Assembly: GCA_963576475.1 (NCBI GenBank)
Contig: OY754972.1
Coordinates: forward strand, 16,916,506-16,980,505
Direction of reading: 5' to 3'
Source of the DNA: Molanna angustata
Lineage: Eukaryota; Arthropoda; Insecta; Trichoptera; Molannidae
DNA length: 64,000 bases
Shown: positions 36,751 through 45,900 of the stretch, piece by piece
Numbering within the stretch: position 1 is the first letter of the stretch
How the letters are laid out: each line of letters starts with the position of its first letter
The notes under the pieces: model-generated
What the model was told of the DNA's origin: nothing
What the model saw: only the letters and a program-made list of their open reading frames with translations
The model's database searches: none
Program-made: the position numbers and the translations under genes

Positions 36751-37844
36751 TGACAAATGAAGAGAAAGGAGGAGAATATACTCGTCCCATGTTGGGACGC
36801 CAATTGATATCTAGAGAAGAGGAGAAGAGTACTTGTCCCACGTTGGGAGCCAAATTGATATCTAGAGAAAGGCGGAGAAAAATACTCGTCCCACGTTGGG
36901 ACGCGAGATTGATATTAGGAGGCTGGGAAGAAATATATTAGTCCCATGTTGGGACACGAAATTGATAACTAAAGAGGCTGAAAAAAAAATAAAAATAAAC
37001 ATTAAACTCTGCCCCTGAAAATAAAAATCTAATAAAACATAATCGGCTGCGATGTGCCTGAAAAGACAAATACATACAAATACAGGCATGGTAAAATAAT
37101 ATATACATAACTGGAAAGATCTTACCAAACTGCTGTTCTCGTAACGAGGCTGTAGAGGAAACACTTACACTACATATCACTTTTTTGTAATTAAAAATAA
37201 CTTAAAACTAGCTTAAATTCACCCCTCGTTGGTTATATGGACCTGAAACAAACTTATTCACTATTATGCGATTATTTTTATTCTTAAAGTTATTTTTAAT
37301 AGTAACTTAAACTATCTTAAATTCACCCCCGATGATAAGATGGATCTGAAACACACTTAGTCTCTACCATGCAATCAATATATTAGTATACACAGAAAAA
37401 AAACTAGAGCCATCCGAGAGCCCTAGCACGTGGCACTATACTGTACAACTTTATAAGATAGACCGCTCGACACGCGTTAGACTCGATATACCACTGGCCG
37501 ACCACTCACACTGACACTACCGAATGACAACTGATCGACTACAGCCGGGCGACCCAGCGCCCGTGAAACATGGAGTAGGGGAGGGGGGGGGGTTATACTG
37601 AAGAACCAACCCGTACCACCGGGTGAAAGCCAAAATTTCAGGAATCTGCTTGATGCATTTTACATTTATTTTCAATAGAAAAGACAATACTTAAATATAT
37701 GAACAAGGCCTGGGGGGCCGCTATAATCCGTACTTAGAATTTATAAAAGAAATACATCAGGCCAAAGTAAAATAATGGTTATTGGGTTTCTTTGATATTA
37801 TAATGCATGGAAATATATCGATCACAATACCTATGGAAATATCA
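36751..37844 (-). repeat. 5' LTR of the 33003-37844 element
   Basis: 1094 bp; begins TGACAAATGAAGAG and ends CCTATGGAAATATCA on plus. Near-identity to the other LTR implies a recent insertion relative to the surrounding decayed repeats. Small open frames on minus (for example 36862-37164) recur identically in both LTRs and have no recognisable domain. Confidence 0.85.
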
Positions 37845-37848
37845 TACT

Positions 37849-38457
37849 AATGAAAATGTTAATTTATTCTGTTGTGGAGTCTACCCCGGCCGTCGGTGGG
37901 ATTTTGGGGAATTTCATCTTGATTTTTTTATGTGGCAACATTTTTTTTGACGACAAGACTTTTTTTCAATAGTTGACAACGACCAAGGCCCTCTGGATTG
38001 TTCGTCGTTCGTTTTCCTCTAGACAGGCCGCAAGGTAGGGGAAAAAAAATGGCTGACTTATCAGTCGTATGGAGTTTGACAGCTATCCATATTGGCGGAT
38101 TGTTCTTTTTCTCATGTTCATAGAACATGTTTTATATACTTGAATGTGACAGATCAGATTTGAATAAAAACATTTTTTCATTTATAATGTTCATTATGAC
38201 ATAAAAAAATAAATTTTATAAATCTACATAGTACAAAAAATCATTTTACGAATTTTTCAAGGTCAATTTTGCAATCTTTAAATAATTCATATTGCATTAT
38301 GAAAGTTATATTTATAAAAAAAATATTGAGAAAACCTTAGATTATATATGAGAAAACATAATATTTATTCAGAGTAATTGTATAAAAAGTTTATATCAAA
38401 AAATGACAACAAATTAGTATCTTGTTACACGAGCAAAATACAGAATAAATTGTCAAT
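37849..38457. other. Intergenic sequence, nothing recognised
   Basis: The sequence right of the LTR element contains AT-rich DNA and one short minus-strand frame (37928-38128) without family resemblance. No RNA gene or exon supported. Confidence 0.4.
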
Positions 38458-38749
38458 TTTATATAAATAATTATCAGGGAAATCGAGCTTCCTTTAATTG
38501 TTTTCAATATTATCATCCAGAATGAGCTAGGTACGTTCATTTATTTTAAATATAAAGAAATCTCGAGCACCTAAATAACCAATAATACCCACAATATAAT
38601 ATAACCTCCTCTTTTTTTCAATCGGTTAAAATTTATCTACTGTACCAACAGATATTCTGTACAAGAAATAGTATATATTCATCATAAGGTTGCAGAACAA
38701 AACAACGGTAATAACCATATTCAAATTATAATTGATATACTTATGTCTA

Positions 38750-39215
38750 GAGATGTGCCAATATAGAGTGAAATATAGAATGCCAATTTGTCTATCTTGG
38801 GTACAGGATCACATACGAGATGGACGTTCAAAGAGTGAAATAGATAATCTCATCCACCAAGCAAAACTTGCCTTAAACAATCAAAGATCTTTGAGTCCAG
38901 CAACTCCGGAAACAATTAGTAAATCAGTGTGGAGTATTTTGCTGTACCTGTATGGTTTTCACACATTATGCAAAGGTGAGGTCCTCAGCAAAATCAATTA
39001 AACTAGTCACAATACAACATGTTGATCACCATATTGAAAAGGCATGCAAATTGGATGGTCATGCGTTGTGACATGAGCATCTCTTACACATCTTGTTGGA
39101 GGGAATAATTGAGGGATCGACTGACAGAAGGCGTTCCCGCTGGGAGTATATGGAACAGGTGTGCATCGCTGAAGACCAAACAGAGTGAAGGAAGAGATTT
39201 ACTGCCAAACAATCT
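38750..39215 (+). pseudogene. LINE (RTE/CR1-type) reverse transcriptase 3' remnant
   Basis: Segments in shifting frames follow the order of LINE ORF2 C-termini: EIDNLIHQAKLALNNQRSLS, then SVWSILLYLYGF, then HEHLLHILLEGIIEGSTDRR with RSRWEYMEQV. Stops and frameshifts lie between, so no functional product. Diverged direct repeats of about 200 bp flank it (38458-38700 and 39460-39660). Confidence 0.65.
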
Positions 39216-39789
39216 CCAAGATGGAAACTGAAGTAGAGCTTATATTAAAAGATATTTTTTATCAGTCTTGATACAAAGAGTTATGAATTATTCTAGGTAA
39301 ATTGATAACTACCTATTCATATTCATTGTTAATCATGTTAATATGTTCATTAATAATATTTGATACATTTATAATTCAATTATCGTTTACTAACTGCATA
39401 AAATTTTGAAAACAAATAAATATCTAGGCACATGGCTAATTTCAGCAAAATACTAATAAAGTTAATATTATATTATAAATTATTATCAGGGATATTGAGC
39501 TTCCTTCAATTGTTTTGAATATGATTTATTATCTATAACGACCAACGTTCAGCTGTTAAATATGAAAAATCTAGAACACCTATGTAAAGAACCAATTGTA
39601 ATAATAAAATTATAAACTTAATTATGTAACTACAAATGATATTCCCTATTAGAAATTTTAAATTGCATTTTCAAGTCTTTTAACATAATCTAGTCTTAAA
39701 AATTTTGCTTGTTTGATCATATAAAAATACTTGACATGATGCATAATATATAGGTACTCTATTAAAATGCACATTTGTAATTTTCTTTT

Positions 39790-39899
39790 ACTAAATTTTA
39801 TTGACTAACTATTTTTGCTCTAGACGAGCATTCTCTGAGTAGTGGACCACTCAGAATATGCTCGTCTAGAGCGAAACTAGTTATTCAATTAAATTTAGT
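39790..39899. repeat. Near-perfect 110-bp inverted repeat (snapback)
   Basis: The left arm reads ACTAAATTTTATTGACTAAC, then GCTCTAGACGAGCATTCTCT. The right arm, reverse-complemented, reads ACTAAATTTAATTGAATAAC, then GCTCTAGACGAGCATATTCT. Arms of about 55 bp meet at GTGGACCAC with essentially no loop. It could be a tiny foldback transposon or a hairpin RNA source. Confidence 0.85.
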
Positions 39900-41283
39900 T
39901 GAAGAAAATTATAAATCTGTATTTTATTGTAATATATTATAATCAAATTCCATCAAGTATTGTCGATAGAAAAGGTAAAAAAATATGTATACTCAATTAC
40001 TTCCAAATACCCACCATCTCCTTAGGTCTTCTGTTTCACAAAAAAACTTTTCTTCGAAACCTCATATATTTACAAGGTTTATATTCAAAATACTGTTAGG
40101 GAAAAAAGGTTGTTTTAATATAAAAAAAACACAAAAGTATTTGTTTAAAATTTGTCAATAACATAGAAGCATTTTCTGTAAAACTACAAATATACTGCAG
40201 TTGTCTATACTAATGTTACCAGTTATTGACTTTCTTTATTAAAAATAAACAAGATAATATCCGCCAGTTCTAATACATCTACCAGGAAGAACTGGCAAAG
40301 AAAACTGATGTCTGATATTGAATTTAAAAAATATGTATCCAGTTGAAACATTCATTCTTGTTTATCATACACTTCAATTTCATGTATCATTGTGTACGTA
40401 TAGAAATATGAGTAAATAATTTCTTCAAATTCTATTGAGGAATTTAAAATACATGATACAGGAATAGGAAAAGGGATGGTGTATTGAGGCGAACTTGAAA
40501 TTAGCGATACAATAAAAGAACAATATTCTTATTCCGAGCCACAGTGAACAAGGTGGAAATCATGTTGAGATATAAAAAAAATGTAGAGAAGCGAGCACCA
40601 TACATTCATTGCCTCACACACATTCATTCGTCTGTTATTTAAACATATTAAGATTTATCCTTTCCTATGAGAATTTTGTTTACATGGTCATTATACAGCT
40701 CTATGAAATATTCATTATTTTTGTTTAGACAGAAGGCACTACTAATAGTTTACATTTCAAATTTCCAGTTATGATTTAAACAGTCTGTTTATGTTATGCC
40801 CATTTTAAGATTGTATACATTCTTATCAACAATAAGTTTGAACAATTGATGTGTTTTTAGTTTTTGAAATAAATACATAGGTAGTTACTATTGTTGCAAA
40901 TATTAAACATGTTCATAGTATCATGTGTTCTCCAAGCTAATTCAGAAATTAAATTCTACATCTGGTAACCCAAAAATTCATTATTGTAAATATTATGTTC
41001 ATCAATTAAAACATTTTACATAACTAAAATACAGATTATTCCACACACATAAATTTTACATACATGGCCTTATTTATTTAGATTCAGATCCTTCATACAT
41101 ATTATTTTGGAAAACACAAAAGTTATTGTTATCTATACAAACATTTCTCTTTCCAAATATATTCATTCACATTATTCTTCAATAGATTAGCATTTAAAAA
41201 CAGCTTTATATTTCTTACTTTACTCAAGTTTTCAATTGAACAAATATATCAGAAGATCAAGATATCCTGTGCTGAACGAAAAG

Positions 41284-41490
41284 TCAGATACACCTTTACA
41301 AAGATGCTGAATATTCTAGATGGTGTATTGAAGAAATCAATACACCTTGAGGTCCAGGCTCCTAAGTTGAATTGTAAACGTTATCTCCAAGTGCTTGGCG
41401 ATAACGAACAGCGTTTACAATTTGACTTAGGGGCCTTAATTAGATGTCTAGATTTACTGCATAACTCACTTCTTTGTTGAGGTGTATCAA
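41284..41490. repeat. Foldback element, about 205 bp
   Basis: Outer arms GATACACCTTTACAAAGATG (left) and GATACACCTCAACAAAGAAG (right, reversed). Inner arms are CTCCTAAGTTGAATTGTAAA and CCCCTAAGTCAAATTGTAAA. A small perfect hairpin GGTGTATTGA/TCAATACACC (41321-41345) lies in the left arm. No coding capacity; MITE-like. Confidence 0.7.
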
Positions 41491-42103
41491 ACTAAATACA
41501 ACTTTATACATGGATATCTTTCATTATATATAATTACTTTTTCATTGAAAAAATATTCAACTAATCAATCATGCATACATTCACACATATAAATACCTTC
41601 TTTTATAAATTTTATCGAAACTGTAAGGAACCATTCAGTAGGTAGTCAATTATCAACATACAAAAATACAGCAATTATTAAAATTTACACTTCTGTCTAG
41701 GATAAAAGAATGACTGATGAAAATACTCGTACATAATATAATCATTTTACTTATTTATAATATACATGACATTTTACATAAAGAGGTTTGACAACAATAA
41801 TAAAAGGTATATAAAAAAATTAAATATTATATATATTTAAGACAGAGACAATGGAAGGGTACACATACACATCCAGACCATTGACACTCTACAAATTCTC
41901 TCATTAACAAATTACATAAAAGATAATATCAAAAATTCCACATTTAGGGGAAGCGTATATTTTTATAATACATTTACTCTTTCTTTCACCCTGTAACGAC
42001 ATGTGGTGATATTATTGCCAAATTACTATTTATTTAAAAAATATACTTTTTAATATACTTCTTCTCCCACACAAGTCTACCTGCAAACCTCTGACTCTAT
42101 GGA

Positions 42104-42820
42104 TACTAGGAAAACCGAGCAGACGTTGTCTTGCCTGTGTATAGATAAAAATGGTTGATCCATATGTTTTATTTTTTAAGATTATAACCTAGAATCTCTC
42201 ATTATTATTCTGTCCCTTCCATAACTTCAGACACTTCCGTCCCTCCTCAGTCACTTCATTCCTTCCTCAGTCCCTCTTCCATCACTCCTCATTCACTTCA
42301 ATCCCTCCTCAATCACTTCAGTCCCTCCTTAGTCACTTTAGTCCCTATTCTCTCTTCAGTCATTTAAGTCCTTCCTCAGTCATTTAAGTCTCTCCTCAGT
42401 CACTTCTGTCTCCTCAATCACTTCAGTCCCTCCTCAGTCACTTCCGTCTAATAAATATTTTCCTGTAATAATGCGTTATGTGTAATATTAAAAAAAATAC
42501 ATTTAAATTCAAAAACATTCTTGGGTATGGACTGAACGAATCCCCAATGTTTCATTGCAATATCAAATAGATCATTTAAAAAAAAAATTTGGACCGACTT
42601 ATGTTACCCTGGTAGCATAATTTTCAAATCCTCATAGTTTCATTTTTCAAAACTTTTTAGTGACAAGTCGAACAAATACTTAAATAAATTTTAATGCAAA
42701 ATCCTTCTCCGGTGCGCGCTGAACAAATCCCCAAAGTTTCATCGCAGTCGGATGTGCGGTTTAGGAGTCCATCGATCACATACAAAGAAACAAATATACC
42801 AACATCCACTTTTATATATC
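42104..42820. mobile_element. Dispersed repeat element with internal minisatellite (copy 3)
   Basis: It starts TACTAGGAAAACCGAGCAGA then CGTTGTCTTGCC, and ends with CGCAGTCGGATGTGCGGTTT, AGGAGTCC and TTTTATATAT. A degenerate array of TCCCTCCTCAGTCACTTCAG-type units (42225-42450, about 20 bp) sits at the position of the 18-bp array in copy 1. It lies just downstream of the THAP gene. Confidence 0.6.
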
Positions 42821-42999
42821 GCCTTTTTGCAAGAACAACGTAACATATAGAAATGTGTTTTTTTTCTTCAATCCTCAAAAACCGTGACGTGATTAACTTT
42901 ATTTTCTATGAAAACATGTTTATTAAAAAAATTCAAACCTTTTTAATTTTTTTTATACTTAGTTCGGTATCTTTAAAATATATCTTAATTTCAAATGAT

Positions 43000-45900
43000 T
43001 CACATAATAATTAAAAATGTTACAAGAGCAAAAGGACAAAATTTAACACTGTATAAAATTATTTTTGATTTTAAATTCCAGTTACTAATATTAAAATTCA
43101 AAGGTTGGTTTGAAATGTTGAAAATCTTGGTGATTTTATCGGATTGATCCCAAGCTTCATTTTGTTTGTTGGTTCGGACTACGAAATCCGTTTTTCTTTT
43201 TGATGGTTCCTTACGACGAGGTGGCAATTTCTTTGATAAATATTCTGGTAGATTGGAGAACACTGATGGTACAGCATCTTTTTTCAACCTCAATCTTTTT
43301 CGATGTACATTAATGATTTGACCTGAAACATTGAAACATAATTATTAGTCAATTTATTTATGGTGATAAATGATAAATAATAGTTTGATGGAACATAATA
43401 AATGTCTAAACTTGAACGCACTTATTGTAGAGTTCTTTATATATAATTTTTTGTATATTTTTTTGTTTGTATGATTCTTATTTGTCGGTAAGATATCTGA
43501 CTCTGAGATAGGTCTTGGGTTCACAGTTTTAAATTGCATTTTCTGTCTAAATTTGTGAGACTATAAATATCATAAATCAAAGATATTTTGTTAAGATCAA
43601 AGTTTAGTATGAAAATGTCATTCATCAAGTCTGAATCTGATCTTAAAATCAACTTTATGGGTAGCCATGCTGGTTTCTTTTTTGAAGTATGTGATTTGAC
43701 TTTTCATAGCCGTATGAAAAGATTTGTTAACGTTAATTTTCATTCCAAACTTATTTTGTACGTTTTGGTATATTCTTGTGTATTGCTTTTCGGGCAACTA
43801 GGTACTATGTTAAATATTATCTTGATGCGTCCGGATTTGCAGTGACCAAAAGTCGAGCCTGCTTACGCTACGGTCGCTTCTCAATTCGGTACCGACCGCC
43901 GCCGTACCACGTGACCGAGCCGGACAAGCCAGACAGCCAATGAGAACGCGAGGCAGACAGCCAATGAGAACCCGCCGGCGATCGTCTTGTACCGGCTCGG
44001 CGACGGACCGGTGGTCCGGTTAAGAACAGGCCGTTTTCCGCTCCGTAGTCAGTTAGCAGTTAGCAGTTAGCAGTTAGCAGTCAGCAGTCGTCGGTAATCG
44101 TCATTCGCAGCAAGAATCAACACATTCGCCGCCAGAGAAGAACCAGTCTACACCCACAAGAGGAATACGAACGCTGGCCGCGGCCTGCTGGCCGCGGCCC
44201 GGTGTGCTTTATATCTCGGCCACCTCGTTCACGTTCGCCCTCTCCACTACTGAGGACCCTGGTGCAGGATGGCACATGTCTCGACCAGCTGACACGGAAG
44301 ATTCCAGGACTCACCGGTTGCACCAAGGGCGGTGCACGCTCCGGAGCCCTGGCCCTGCTGCTGGCCGAGCCTAACCTCCGGCCTTGGCCTCCCTCCTCCG
44401 TCATCATCCACGCCAGGTTGACCGTCGCCTGGGACTGAGACGGATGTCTAGTCCCAGCCTCATCATCAACGTCGGACCGTCCACTGCAGACGAGTGGGAC
44501 GAACCCCAGAGGCACCAGACCTGCGAACCCGTGGCCTGCCCGCTAGACGCCTGCCGCCGCCGCCGCCGCCTCCGCCGCCTGCTGCCGCCGCCGCCGCCTC
44601 TAGCCTGGCCGCCACCACCGCTTCGCCGTCTGGCCTGGGCCGTCACCGCTGTCTCAGGCGTGTGGGACACGCCATCATCATCATCCGACCCATCGCACCG
44701 TTTGCGACGTCCCTGGCCAGCATGATGGACATGCAGTAGGGTTAAGTGGCTTTAGTGTATTACCTTGACCTTTCTCATATGTTTATTTGCTGTGCTCAAT
44801 ATGTTTATTTTATGTTCCTTGTCTGCTTCTTCTTCAATTTAATAAATTGCGACACGTCAACCTTCACTGGTGTTTCACTGCTCTGCCCCTTTGGTTGTAG
44901 GGAACGGCTATGGCCTCATATTACGCCTTGCCATCTTTCCCCGCATATCAATTGGCGGCCCAGCAGTGGGACTCTTTTTAGAGAAAAGAACAGCGACCCT
45001 GAGAGACCCAGAGTAGTGAGCACCAGTGACAAGTACCTCGCCGAGAAGACCGCCGCACCGGGATGAAGACCACTGCTCCGAAGACAGCGATCGCCTCGTC
45101 TATTCCCCGGCATGCCGCCCAGATGTCTTTGGCTTCAGAGGAACACCGTTTCTGGATTCGGGACAAGATCCAGTGGCGCCTAACAACCACTTCTTCAGGA
45201 TAATTCGCACCGCTCGGCTTTTGGTCAAGAAAGCGGGGGGGATTGATGCGTCCGGATTTGCAGTGACCAAAAGTCGAGCCTGCTTACGCTACGGTCGCTT
45301 CTCAATTCGGTACCGACCGCCGCCGTACCACGTGACCGAGCCGGACAAGCCAGACAGCCAATGAGAACGCGAGGCAGACAGCCAATGAGAACCCGCCGGC
45401 GATCGTCTTGTACCGGCTCGGCGACGGACCGGTGGTCCGGTTAAGAACAGGCCGTTTTCCGCTCCGTAGTCAGTTAGCAGTTAGCAGTTAGCAGTTAGCA
45501 GTCAGCAGTCGTCGGTAATCGTCATTCGCAGCAAGAATCAACACATTCGCCGCCAGAGAAGAACCAGTCTACACCCACAAGAGGAATACGAACGCTGGCC
45601 GCGGCCTGCTGGCCGCGGCCCGGTGTGCTTTATATCTCGGCCACCTCGTTCACGTTCGCCCTCTCCACTACTGAGGACCCTGGTGCAGGATGGCACATGT
45701 CTCGACCAGCTGACACGGAAGATTCCAGGACTCACCGGTTGCACCAAGGGCGGTGCACGCTCCGGAGCCCTGGCCCTGCTGCTGGCCGAGCCTAACCTCC
45801 GGCCTTGGCCTCCCTCCTCCGTCATCATCCACGCCAGGTTGACCGTCGCCTGGGACTGAGACGGATGTCTAGTCCCAGCCTCATCATCAACGTCGGACCG

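Larger units (their letters stand above)
33003..37844 (-). mobile_element. Non-autonomous LTR retrotransposon (LARD-like), 4842 bp
   Basis: Two long direct repeats begin TG and end CA on plus and flank 2652 bp. TACT occurs at 32999-33002 and 37845-37848, a matching 4-bp target-site duplication. On minus, the 5' LTR is followed by AT then TGGCCCCCAAAACGTGGG (primer-binding-site-like), and the 3' LTR is preceded by AAAAGGAGAGGCGAT (polypurine tract). This fixes the orientation. No gag, protease, RT, RNase H or integrase reading frame exists inside. Activity would need proteins from another element. A decayed relative is at 55413-56116. Confidence 0.88.
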
